From Bacteroidetes bacterium OLB9 (GTDB lineage: Bacteria > Bacteroidota > Bacteroidia > Chitinophagales > Saprospiraceae): DNA of 64,000 nt. The DNA is taken from assembly GCA_001567255.1 (NCBI GenBank), contig LNBW01000054.1, positions 19,680-83,679 of the forward strand, read 5' to 3'. How positions within the stretch are numbered: the first letter of the stretch is position 1; every line of letters starts with the position of its first letter. The position numbers and the translations under genes were made by a program. The notes beneath the pieces were generated by a model. That model saw nothing but the letters and a program-made list of their open reading frames with translations, searched no databases and was not told the DNA's origin. This document shows positions 8,751 to 17,125 of this stretch, piece after piece.

Positions 8751-9521
8751 TCACCGTTTTTTCTGTCGATAAATCCACTTCATAAAATCATCTCGATTAA
8801 AAGCTGGAGTCCAACTGTCGTGGCCAGCACCCGGAAATTCGAAATATTCAATCTTTGCATTGTGTTTCGTTAATTCCGTATAGGCCCGACGTGAAAAGTC
8901 AACCGGCACCACTGTGTCGGCATCTCCGTGAAAAATTCTGAAACTGACCTTGCCTGCGGTATTGGCTAATCTGCTGACATTGACACCTCCACAGATCGGT
9001 ACAGCAGCTGCAAAAAGGTCAGGATATCGACATGCCAAATCAAACGTGGCCATACCACCCATTGACAGACCAATCAGGTAAATACGTCTGGTGTCCACCG
9101 GCATATTAGCAATATACCATTCTATGAGTTCTATCACTGACGTAAGGGTCGATGTAATAGGTGGATTGGATTCAAATACATCAGTAGAATAATCATCTGG
9201 GCGCTTGTCAAAAGTCCAGTACTGCTCAGCAGGGCACTGAGGAAATAAAACAAAAGACGGATATCGTTCTCTATTGACAGGATTAGTAAACATCATGCTC
9301 CCATGTTTCATTTGAGCTTCATTATCACTTCCACGTTCACCAGAACCATGTAGAAAAACGACTAAAGGATATTTTTTACCTTTGCCAATATGGTTTGGCT
9401 TTAATACCTGATACCCTAACCTTTTACCGGCTGACGATATAAATTCCTCCTTCTCAAATCCGGTTTGGCCATATAGGACGTTAGAGCACAACCATAACAA
9501 CAGTAAAATGTACTTTCTCAT
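8751..9521 (-). CDS. Secreted alpha/beta-hydrolase (esterase/prolyl-oligopeptidase-like)
   Basis: The 256-residue product begins with a signal peptide (MRKYILLLLWLCSNVLYGQ, cleavage near 19). It has an alpha/beta-hydrolase core: oxyanion strand VVFLHGSGERG (about 53-63), nucleophile elbow GLSMGG (about 150-155, Ser), Asp in HGDADTVVP (about 197-205) and His in GAGHDSW (about 235-241). The layout matches Esterase_PHB/dienelactone-hydrolase-like carboxylesterases often attached to polysaccharide utilisation in Bacteroidota. ATG 9521 was chosen because the longer frame adds sequence before a clean signal peptide. A TACCTTTG box lies at 9557-9564. Substrate is unknown. Confidence 0.8.
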   Translation of the reverse strand: MRKYILLLLWLCSNVLYGQTGFEKEEFISSAGKRLGYQVLKPNHIGKGKKYPLVVFLHGSGERGSDNEAQMKHGSMMFTNPVNRERYPSFVLFPQCPAEQYWTFDKRPDDYSTDVFESNPPITSTLTSVIELIEWYIANMPVDTRRIYLIGLSMGGMATFDLACRYPDLFAAAVPICGGVNVSRLANTAGKVSFRIFHGDADTVVPVDFSRRAYTELTKHNAKIEYFEFPGAGHDSWTPAFNRDDFMKWIYRQKKR

Positions 9522-9556
9522 CTTGACGTAAATTATACGTTTTATAATACACCTTA

Positions 9557-9564
9557 CAAAGGTA
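9557..9564 (-). promoter_or_regulatory. TACCTTTG -7 box for the esterase
   Basis: Plus-strand CAAAGGTA reads TACCTTTG on the minus strand, 35 bases before ATG 9521. It fits TAnnTTTG. Confidence 0.5.
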
Positions 9565-9736
9565 GGATGATTACAAGATAATCTATAATAATATATTGGA
9601 TTGTTTAGAGTTGCTGCATTATCAATGTCTCCATTGCCAACAAAGAACATCATTGTGTGGACGCTTAGACAAGAAGATATACAACATACCTTTCTATATT
9701 GGAAGGTTGTGTTATATAAGTAGTTTAATTATAAAA

Positions 9737-9777
9737 GCAATGTTTTCGGACAGAAAGATTTTGTCTAAAAACATTGC
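9737..9777 (-). terminator. Hairpin terminator of the sulfur operon
   Basis: Arms 9737-9752 and 9762-9777 pair over 14 of 16 bases around a 9-base loop. Read on the minus strand, the hairpin follows the rhodanese stop by about 24 bases and is succeeded by CTTTTATAAT. This fits an intrinsic terminator for the TauE/persulfide dioxygenase/rhodanese operon. Confidence 0.7.
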
Positions 9778-9801
9778 TATTATTCGTTAGGTGAATTCAA
9801 A

Positions 9802-10116
9802 TTATTGGCCGGTATATCGTGCTACATTGCGCCATGAGCCACCATTGACCACATTTTCGATTCCATTACTTCTTAGAATAGATGCAGCCTGTCCACTTCT
9901 ATTACCACTTTGGCAGAAAACCACAATATGCTCTTTACCTTTAAATTTTTTGATATTACTACCTACTGTATTCAAAGGAATATTTACCGAACCTTTAGGG
10001 TGGCCCTGATTATACTCCATAGGTGTCCGCACATCCACCAAATAAGGTTTTTTGGACATGACCTCACCCAAATCCACCGATGAACCACCAAAGAGTTTCT
10101 TTAAGAATCCAAACAT
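9802..10116 (-). CDS. Single-domain rhodanese sulfurtransferase
   Basis: This 104-residue protein is a single rhodanese domain with the substrate strand YLVDVRTPMEY (about 25-35) and active-site loop CQSGNRSG (about 68-75), whose cysteine forms the persulfide. A short basic and hydrophobic N-terminus (MFGFLKKLFGG) is not a clear signal peptide, so it is probably cytoplasmic. It is the last gene of the operon, 37 bases after the CstB-like protein, and ends before a hairpin terminator. It probably moves sulfane sulfur between low-molecular-weight thiols or to acceptor proteins during sulfide or persulfide detoxification. Confidence 0.85.
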   Translation of the reverse strand: MFGFLKKLFGGSSVDLGEVMSKKPYLVDVRTPMEYNQGHPKGSVNIPLNTVGSNIKKFKGKEHIVVFCQSGNRSGQAASILRSNGIENVVNGGSWRNVARYTGQ

Positions 10117-10153
10117 TGAAAGAAATTTATTAGATTGTGATAAATAAAATTAT

Positions 10154-11557
10154 TTAATGAGTTTCTACCCTTTCGCCTTTGAGTACCCACTCGTTCATAC
10201 CTGGTGAGTAATTATACACATTGTCAAATCCGTGAGCAGCAAGCAGCGAATATCCAATCTGTGCTCTTCCACCACCTTGGCAATGAATAATTACTTTTTT
10301 GTCTTTAGCAATTTTGTTTAAGTTGTCCATAATCGTTCCGACAAATACATGTTTTGCTCCTTTAATATGGCCTGACTTAAATTCAGAAGCTCCACGCAAG
10401 TCCAAAATCTCCACATCAGGATTGGTCAATTCTGATTTAAGTTGGTCGATATCTGTGTATTTGACCACATCTAATTTTTTACTTAAAGCAGTATAAACCT
10501 CTACACCGGGTACGTAACCTACAATATTGTCAAGTCCGATTCTCATCAGTTTACGCACCAGATCATCATGTGTGGACGGGGCTGCTATTAATATAAAAGG
10601 CTCTTCATAATTAAGGAACCATCCTGCCCAAGTTGAAAATGAATTATTACCCTGAATATGGATAGTACCCGGTATATATCCTTTGCCATAATCAGCAATA
10701 TCTCTGGTATCGATAACTTTGATACCTTTAGCCATAGCATCCAGGAGTTCCTGTCCTGTATATTCTTTGAGTTTAGGCACCTCAGTAAGCAATGGTCTGT
10801 CCACCTTATTCAGTTTTTTCATCATAGCAAAGTATTTTGGAGGTTCTGGTTGACCTTCAAGTAGGTAATTAATAAAACCCTTCTTGTCGCTACCATATCT
10901 AAATGCCCAATTGGCTATTTTTTCATAACCAATCGTTGAGCTTGGTACTGCGCCAAGTGCTTTTCCACAAGCAGAACCTGCACCGTGTGCAGGCCAAACT
11001 TGAATATAGTCTGGCAATTTAGCAAATCGTTGTATAGAATTGTACATCTGCTCAGCGCCTACCTCTTGAGTACCTACCATTCCTGCTGCTTTCTCGAGTA
11101 AGTCAGGACGGCCGATATCGCCCACAAAGACAAAGTCTCCAGTAAATGCCATCACCGGCTCGTGGCTGGCTGGATGATCAGTGAGTAAAAAACTGATACT
11201 TTCAGGAGTATGTCCCGGTGTGTGCATGACTTCAAATTCTAGATTGCCCATCATAATTTTATCGCCGTCTTTCACACCATGGTGAGCAAATTCATACTGC
11301 CAGTCAGGTCCTCCTTCGTCAGAAAGAAACATTGTAGCTCCGGTTAATGCAGCCAATTCTCTAGAGCCTGAAAGATAATCTGCATGTATATGTGTTTCAA
11401 AAATGTGCGTAATCTTCATTTTATTTTGATTAGCAATATCGATGTAAGTATCTACATCTCTTTTGGGGTCAATCACAGCTGCTACGCCGTGCGCCTGACA
11501 ACCAATAAAATAACTAGCTTGTGCTAAGGTTTTGTCATAGACATTTTGAAATAACAT
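10154..11557 (-). CDS. CstB-like persulfide dioxygenase-rhodanese (three domains)
   Basis: The 467-residue protein has an N-terminal metallo-beta-lactamase-type persulfide dioxygenase domain followed by two rhodanese domains. The first domain shows THIHAD with His56, His58 and Asp60, then HTPGHTPES (His112/116) and GDFVFVGDIGRPD. The middle rhodanese domain (about 260-345) lacks a catalytic cysteine (IAAPSTHDD instead), while the last has Cys426 in CQGGGRA. This MBL/inactive rhodanese/active rhodanese order is that of Staphylococcus CstB, a non-haem iron enzyme turning persulfides into thiosulfate. The TauE gene upstream and rhodanese downstream mirror the cst operon. No sqr or CstR is in the window. 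Confidence 0.85.
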   Translation of the reverse strand: MLFQNVYDKTLAQASYFIGCQAHGVAAVIDPKRDVDTYIDIANQNKMKITHIFETHIHADYLSGSRELAALTGATMFLSDEGGPDWQYEFAHHGVKDGDKIMMGNLEFEVMHTPGHTPESISFLLTDHPASHEPVMAFTGDFVFVGDIGRPDLLEKAAGMVGTQEVGAEQMYNSIQRFAKLPDYIQVWPAHGAGSACGKALGAVPSSTIGYEKIANWAFRYGSDKKGFINYLLEGQPEPPKYFAMMKKLNKVDRPLLTEVPKLKEYTGQELLDAMAKGIKVIDTRDIADYGKGYIPGTIHIQGNNSFSTWAGWFLNYEEPFILIAAPSTHDDLVRKLMRIGLDNIVGYVPGVEVYTALSKKLDVVKYTDIDQLKSELTNPDVEILDLRGASEFKSGHIKGAKHVFVGTIMDNLNKIAKDKKVIIHCQGGGRAQIGYSLLAAHGFDNVYNYSPGMNEWVLKGERVETH

Positions 11558-11595
11558 AATGTATTTGATTTAAAGATGATTACAATTTTATAAAG

Positions 11596-12390
11596 TTAAA
11601 ACATTAATTCTTTTATAATGATGTAAATGCCCATAATAAGCACAAACCAACCAAATGCGGGCTTTAGTTTTCGACCTTCGATTCTTTTAGAAAGGGCGCC
11701 CCCTATATATATTCCTATAATCGCAAAAAGTGATACATTAGTTATAAGCATCCAGTCAATAGCCGATTCGGGCTTTTCGCCAAGGAAACCCAGTAATGAC
11801 TTAGCTGCAATAATAGTGAGTGATGTGCCTACTGCCTGCTTCATGGGTAGTCCGGATAGCAAGACAAGTGCCGGAATGATGAGAAAACCTCCTCCGGCAC
11901 CTACCAGTCCTGTTACCAATCCTACAACTAATCCTTCTATAAAAATCAACGGATAATTAAAATGTTGTTCTTTTGTCCGTACTTCTTCTGACTTCTTTGA
12001 AGGGATAATCATTTTTACCGCAGAAAACACCATCAAAATAGCAAAAAGTAAGAGCAATAACAAACTCTTAGTAATAACTAAATCGCCTATCTGCATTACT
12101 TGCTTTGGAATGGCAGGTACAATATAGGCACGTGTCACAAATACAGCTAAAATAGATGGAATACCGAAAACTATAGCTGTTCTAACATTGACCAGGTTTT
12201 TTCTATAGAAATCTATGGCACCTACCAGCGCAGTCAACCCAACAATAAACAAGGAATATCCTGTCGCAGCAACAGTGTCAACTCCAAAAAGATATACCAA
12301 TACCGGCACCGTCAAAATACTTCCACCACTCCCAATTAGTCCCAGTGAAACCCCGATAAGTACAGAAGCTAGAAAGCCTATAAACTCCAT
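11596..12390 (-). CDS. TauE/SafE family sulfite/organosulfonate exporter
   Basis: The 264-residue integral membrane protein has two homologous halves, each with a glycine-rich GxxGxGGG segment: LIGSGGSILTVPVL (about 18-31) and LVGAGGGFLIIPAL (about 160-173). About eight hydrophobic helices are present. TauE/SafE proteins export sulfite, sulfoacetate or related anions. As first gene of the operon, 38 bases before the CstB-like enzyme, it probably expels sulfite or thiosulfate produced from persulfide. A TAACTTTG box (12466-12473) and a 16-bp inverted repeat (12495-12510) lie upstream. Confidence 0.85.
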   Translation of the reverse strand: MEFIGFLASVLIGVSLGLIGSGGSILTVPVLVYLFGVDTVAATGYSLFIVGLTALVGAIDFYRKNLVNVRTAIVFGIPSILAVFVTRAYIVPAIPKQVMQIGDLVITKSLLLLLLFAILMVFSAVKMIIPSKKSEEVRTKEQHFNYPLIFIEGLVVGLVTGLVGAGGGFLIIPALVLLSGLPMKQAVGTSLTIIAAKSLLGFLGEKPESAIDWMLITNVSLFAIIGIYIGGALSKRIEGRKLKPAFGWFVLIMGIYIIIKELMF

Positions 12391-12465
12391 AACGTTGCGG
12401 TAATCAATTTATTTAATCATTATCAAAATTATAAAACCATTTATAAGTTTTGTAATAAAACGTCA

Positions 12466-12473
12466 CAAAGTTA
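12466..12473 (-). promoter_or_regulatory. TAACTTTG -7 box for the TauE operon
   Basis: Plus-strand CAAAGTTA reads TAACTTTG on the minus strand, 76 bases before ATG 12390, fitting TAnnTTTG. Confidence 0.5.
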
Positions 12474-12494
12474 AGTCAACTGGCCCAATGGGTA

Positions 12495-12510
12495 TGTAAC
12501 AACTGTTACA
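12495..12510. promoter_or_regulatory. 16-bp inverted repeat TGTAACA-AC-TGTTACA
   Basis: The arms TGTAACA and TGTTACA are perfectly complementary around a 2-base spacer. The site begins 22 bases upstream of the -7 box of the TauE operon. The TGTAAC-N4-GTTACA form resembles Crp/Fnr-family operators, but the regulator is not encoded nearby. The position would allow activation or repression. Confidence 0.5.
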
Positions 12511-12749
12511 ACAAATGAATTTAACTGTAGATTTAGTCTCTTGTCATGAAAACAAAGATTGGACTTCAACTAGATTGCATAGGCGCAAAGAGCATAATAC
12601 ATGCGTTGGTCTAGAGTATTATTAAATCAGACAAGTGACAAAGCGAATATTTCTAATCTAGGGAATTTAAAACAACAGTATTGTAAAAAAACAAAAAGCC
12701 AACATACATCAATAGGTTAAATACCATTGATCCGCCAATCCTAAAACCA

Positions 12750-13418
12750 TCAGAATAAATTAATTGCAATAAAGCCACCAATATTGCTTTTAAATACCTT
12801 ATCAGGGCCAAACCAGTCAAAATTGACAGCTGGTCCAAACGATAAATCCTTCCATGTCACACCTGCTCGAAGTAAAACATAACTTCTGGCATGGAGATCA
12901 AGACCAAAAGTATGCACATATAAGGCCTGAAGTCTGGAGTACAAACTTAACTTGATGGATAATTCCGGCTTGTATTCCACTAAAATTAAGTTATCAAGAT
13001 TTGGGTTTTTTGATAAATCAATTCTTGGGTTAAACAATGCAAACCATTGGGGATTGCCATATGTAAAAAGCGCTGCAGCCGAAGGGCGAATTCCATCTAC
13101 TGGATTCCAACTGAAACCCGCAGCTAGATCAATCCCTCTTAAAATAGTGTAGGTCAGTTTTCCTTGCACCAGGTAATCCTCCATTTGAATTTTTCCCCAT
13201 TCTGGCCGAAGATCAGTCACACTGAAAAAACCAAATCTAGGAGCACTTTGGAGTTGTTTATCCAGAATCATTTGGAATGCTAAACCATCATCACCTACAA
13301 AAGTCTCCATAAATACGGGTGGATTACTCTCTATCATGACGTCTTCATTCTGTCCATTCACTGTTAATCCGGAAAATATCGCAATGATTGCGATTAATGG
13401 TTTTATGTATGTTCTCAT
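12750..13418 (-). CDS. Secreted outer-membrane beta-barrel-like protein
   Basis: The 222-residue product starts with a signal peptide (MRTYIKPLIAIIAIFSGLTVNGQ, cleavage near 23). The rest alternates hydrophobic and polar residues with aromatic turn residues and ends in a strand with C-terminal phenylalanine (FIAINLF), typical of outer-membrane barrels. I do not recognise a specific family. ATG 13418 is chosen over an upstream frame extension because it starts the signal peptide. A TACATTTG box lies at 13443-13450. It may be a small porin or envelope protein and has no clear functional neighbours. Confidence 0.65.
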   Translation of the reverse strand: MRTYIKPLIAIIAIFSGLTVNGQNEDVMIESNPPVFMETFVGDDGLAFQMILDKQLQSAPRFGFFSVTDLRPEWGKIQMEDYLVQGKLTYTILRGIDLAAGFSWNPVDGIRPSAAALFTYGNPQWFALFNPRIDLSKNPNLDNLILVEYKPELSIKLSLYSRLQALYVHTFGLDLHARSYVLLRAGVTWKDLSFGPAVNFDWFGPDKVFKSNIGGFIAINLF

Positions 13419-13442
13419 CAATTTAGTTTGTATTAATGGATA

Positions 13443-13450
13443 CAAATGTA
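13443..13450 (-). promoter_or_regulatory. TACATTTG -7 box
   Basis: Plus-strand CAAATGTA reads TACATTTG on the minus strand, 24 bases before ATG 13418. Confidence 0.45.
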
Positions 13451-13501
13451 ATAAATACTATTCTAATAAATAGTAAAGAACTCCATCATATTCAAAATAA
13501 T

Positions 13502-14020
13502 TCACTTAGGTAGTTCAATACTAAATTGCTTCATAACTTGATGCATCATATTCTGTCGATCGCACTCATTACCGCTCAGCACGACAAAAGGCTTGTTAAA
13601 TGCTTCAAGCCATTGTTTATAGACCATAAAAAGTCGGTCGCGATCATACGGATTTTCTCGAAGAGGATCATATTCCCAGGGTATGTCCGGTGTGCATAGA
13701 AAGTACAGATCGACTTTATCGTTTTCCCAGTCAATATAAAATCTAGGTTCTGCTTTGCCATATTTTTCTTCCTGCCAAATGATGATAGTCAGTAAGTCAG
13801 TGTCGCAGATGATATTTTGATGGATTTGCGCAGCAGTTTGCTCCATCTTGTGCTGTAAAATGCCGATTTCAGTGACATCATCCTTTGTATAAGGCAACTG
13901 GATACTATTCAGATATTCGCGGGCGATTTCAGGCACCAGTGCAATTTGGTAGTATGTGCTTAGCCACTCAGCACCTGCGGTTTTGCCACTGGATTCAGGT
14001 CCCGTAAATACCATTTTCAT
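13502..14020 (-). CDS. P-loop ATPase with NadR kinase-like domain
   Basis: This 172-residue protein has a Walker A motif GPESSGKT (residues 7-14), then REYL (about 35-38) and DTDLLT (about 73-78). The fold matches the C-terminal ribosylnicotinamide kinase domain of NadR, here standing alone. Such proteins could phosphorylate nicotinamide riboside; many stand-alone members have no tested activity, so the substrate is an inference. No adenylyltransferase domain is present. The gene is monocistronic, diverging from dapB. Confidence 0.75.
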   Translation of the reverse strand: MKMVFTGPESSGKTAGAEWLSTYYQIALVPEIAREYLNSIQLPYTKDDVTEIGILQHKMEQTAAQIHQNIICDTDLLTIIIWQEEKYGKAEPRFYIDWENDKVDLYFLCTPDIPWEYDPLRENPYDRDRLFMVYKQWLEAFNKPFVVLSGNECDRQNMMHQVMKQFSIELPK

Positions 14021-14136
14021 CGTACATTATTTTTATATTCGATAATATTCAAGCCGTAAAGTTATTGAAAATAGGTTACCCAACGTTTGTTTAATCATAA
14101 ATTGACAAGAACAGATATTATGAAATAGTATTTAAT

Positions 14137-14144
14137 TATATTTG
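14137..14144 (+). promoter_or_regulatory. TATATTTG -7 box for dapB
   Basis: TATATTTG followed by C, 21 bases before ATG 14166, matches TAnnTTTG. Confidence 0.55.
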
Positions 14145-14165
14145 CACTTATCTAAAACACCTAAT

Positions 14166-14889
14166 ATGAACATAGCTCTGATCGGATACGGAAAAATGGG
14201 ACAGGCAATAGAAAAAGATAGCACTACAGCGTGGACATACAATAGTATGCAAGATTTCATCTAAAAACTTAAATGAATTTAACCCTCGCGTATTGCAATG
14301 GGCAGATATTGCTATTGAGTTTTCAACTCCTGAGGCTGCTTTTAATAACATTACACAATGCCTTGAGATCGGTATTCCTGTCATATCCGGTACTACTGGA
14401 TGGCTCAACCAAAAGTCAGAAGTCGATCAACTATGTAGAGAGAAAAATGGAGCCTTTCTTTATACCTCCAATTTCAGTATAGGTGTCAATATTTTCTTTG
14501 AAATCAATAAAAAATTGGCACAACTGATGAATAAATTTGAAGTATATGATGTCGTCATAAAAGAAACGCACCACAAGACAAAACAAGACATACCTAGTGG
14601 TACAGCTATATCTTTAGCTAAGGACATCATAGAAAGTGTAGAAAGGAAAAAAGTTTGGACAATCTCAAAACCTAAGATGCCCTATACACGCGATTTGTAT
14701 ATTAAATCAAAGCGTGAAGATGAAGTCCCTGGTACTCATGTGGTGACGTATTCATCTGAAATAGACGATATTCAAATTATTCATACTGCCCATTCCAGAG
14801 AAGGATTTGCAAAAGGCGCTATTCTTGCAGCCGAATGGCTCGTCGATAAAAAGGGCGTATATGATATGAAGGATGTTTTGGAAGTTTGA
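14166..14889 (+). CDS. dapB: 4-hydroxy-tetrahydrodipicolinate reductase, frameshifted
   Basis: DapB reduces 4-hydroxy-tetrahydrodipicolinate with NAD(P)H in the lysine and meso-diaminopimelate pathway. The N-terminus has the Rossmann motif MNIALIGYGKMGQAI, then the frame breaks in a run of five A at 14212-14216. With four A it continues as EKIALQRGHTIVCKISS and joins the 3' frame. The rest carries the DapB signature ETHHKTKQDIPSGTA, including catalytic histidines and the lysine binding the substrate. The corrected length is 240 residues, normal for the family. This pathway is needed for peptidoglycan, so a sequencing error is far more likely than a real mutation. Confidence 0.85.
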
Positions 14890-14984
14890 CAAACATAAAC
14901 CTTTAGATAGTGGTTATTATTAAGGTAATCACAACTATTTGCTCTTGATTCAATCATAATATTACATAAAATCACGTAGATTCA

Positions 14985-16927
14985 TTGATTTCACAAAGGA
15001 CAATTCAGGAAGTATTCAATACAGCAAAGGTTGAAGATATTATTAGCGACTTTGTCAATCTAAGAAGACGAGGTGTTAACTTGATAGGCAATTGCCCTTT
15101 TCATGATGAGAAAACGCCATCATTTACAGTGTCTCCATCAAAAATATTTATAAATGCTTTGGTTGTGGTCGAGGTGGAGATTCTGTACGGTTCATTATGG
15201 AGCATGAACACATCAGTTTTCCGGAAGCCATTCGTTTTATTGCTAATAAGTATAAAATCGAAATTGAGGAAACTGAAGATAGTGAGGCTGAGAAAGAAAA
15301 GAAGGAAGTAACAGATTCTTTATACCTCATTAATGATTTTGCCCGTGATTACTATATGGACACACTTTTCAATCGCAACGAAGGCCGCAATATAGGTCTC
15401 TCCTACTTCAAGGAACGCGGTTTTAGAGAAGCTACTATTAATAAATTCCAGCTGGGTTATGCTACCGACGAAAGAGATGAATTCACGCGTAAGGCAGTAG
15501 AAAAGAAATACAATATAGATTTTCTGCGAACGCTAGGATTGACTACAAAGTCTGATGCTGATTTTTTCAGAGCTAGAGTGATGTTTACCATCCATAATGT
15601 AAGTGGTAAGGTAATAGCTTTTGCAGGACGTACCTTGTCAGCCGATAAGAAACAGCCTAAATACATCAACTCACCTGAATCGGATATATACAATAAGAGA
15701 AATATTCTCTATGGTATTTACTTTGCTAAAGAAGCCATCCGAAAAAATGACGAATGTATTCTAGTAGAAGGTTATACGGATGTAATTTCGTTGCATCAAG
15801 GTGGAATTGAGAATGTAGTAGCATCGTCAGGCACCTCACTTACACATGAGCAAGTCAGACTGATTAAAAGATTCACATCCAATATCAAAATACTGTATGA
15901 TGGTGACGCAGCCGGTATCAATGCAGCACTCCGCGGACTGGACATGGTACTTGAAGCCGATATGAATGTCAAACTGGTGTTGCTTCCTGATGGTCATGAT
16001 CCTGACTCTTTTCTTGTAGAACGAGGAAGTGAAGGGTTTCACCAATTTATTAAAGACCAAGAAGAGGATTTTATCTATTTCAAAACCAAAATTCTACTCA
16101 AAGAAACTGCTGGTGATCCAATCAAAAAATCGATAGCCATCAAGGATGTCATCAGTTCCATAGCTAAGATACCGGATACATTGAAGCGATCCATTTACAT
16201 ACAGCAATGCAGTGAACTGCTGGATATGCGCGAAGCTTTGCTGGTGAGTGAAGTCAACAAGATTATCCGTGCCAACATTAAAGCAAAAAAAATAGGCATT
16301 CCCAATCAGCCTGATCCTGATAAGAATGAAGATGAGTGGCTCAAACAAAAGACTGTTTTGTCAACAATTCCACCCGAACTCGTTATCAACGATGCATGGC
16401 AAGAAAAAGCTGTTGCGACTATATTAATCAACTATGGACATGAAATGTACGATGTAGAACAAAACATCACTGTGGCACAATATATAATCAGCAACACAAG
16501 TGAAATCCTTCAATATTTCGATACAGAAATACCTAAAAAAATCATCGAATTAGTTCAAGATTTGTTATCAAAATGCAGTATCCCTGATCATCAATGGTAC
16601 ACACAAAATGAAGATGAGAGCATACGCAATTTTGCCATAGATGCTTTAACTACCATTTATGTATATGCGGATTGGGACAGTAGAAGTATGCCACTTCAAA
16701 ATCAGAAAATGCCGGATGAAAACTATATTCACGATGCTTCTAATGCTATCCTACGCCTACAGCTTAAGAAAAGTAAAAGGCTCATCGCCCAAATCGAAGA
16801 CTATCTTAATAATGCAAGCGATGAGGTAAAATCTAGTGAAGAATATTCAATCAACATGAAAACCTACATCTATCTTATTGGGCAAAGGAATCAAATTGCT
16901 GAAAAACTAGGAACAGTAACACTTTAA
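14985..16927 (+). CDS. dnaG: DNA primase, frameshifted
   Basis: DnaG makes RNA primers at the replication fork. The N-terminus shows half of the CHC2 zinc finger (CPFHDEKTPSF, about 38-48); the frame then breaks in a run of five A at 15140-15144. With six A it reads SKNIYKCFGCGRGGD and restores the second cysteine pair. Downstream are the Toprim segments VEGYTDV and YDGDAAG, with acidic metal-binding residues. The C-terminal part is a helicase-interaction-like domain. Corrected length is about 647 residues, normal for Bacteroidota. TTG 14985 is the start because an in-frame stop lies at 14967 with no ATG between. The gene is essential, so the shift is almost certainly an artefact. Confidence 0.9.
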
Positions 16928-17029
16928 TCAATGTCCTTTAAACTTAATGGCTAAATCAGTGAGTGATCCTGAAATACACTGATAAAAATTCACAAAACAT
17001 ATTGGGCAAAAATAAAAATATCAACTATA

Positions 17030-17046
17030 CCCTATAAATTTTAGGG
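17030..17046. promoter_or_regulatory. Imperfect palindrome upstream of glnN
   Basis: CCCTATAAATTTTAGGG pairs over seven of eight positions around a central A. Another ACCCTA half-site is at 17082-17087, next to the promoter box at 17097. The repeated half-site suggests a regulator-binding region for nitrogen control; the protein is unknown. Confidence 0.35.
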
Positions 17047-17096
17047 GTAGTGATAAATTTTTTAAATAATATTTTTACAATACCCTACTAAAAATA

Positions 17097-17104
17097 TACC
17101 TTTG
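17097..17104 (+). promoter_or_regulatory. TACCTTTG -7 box for glnN
   Basis: TACCTTTG followed by C lies 21 bases before ATG 17126 and fits TAnnTTTG. Confidence 0.6.
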
Positions 17105-17125
17105 CACGTAAATAATTAAAAAAAT

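Larger units (their letters stand above)
12391..12749. other. Intergenic region with the sulfur-operon control sites
   Basis: This AT-rich stretch separates the TauE gene start from the end of the outer-membrane-like gene. It holds the minus-strand -7 box at 12466-12473 and the palindrome at 12495-12510. The remainder (12511-12749) shows no gene, tRNA or strong hairpin. Confidence 0.6.

Noticed and set aside
12653..12838. 61-codon minus-strand open frame
   Set aside because: Mostly overlaps the outer-membrane-like gene in another frame.
14148..14408. 86-codon minus-strand open frame across the dapB break
   Set aside because: The plus strand encodes DapB once the A5 run is corrected.
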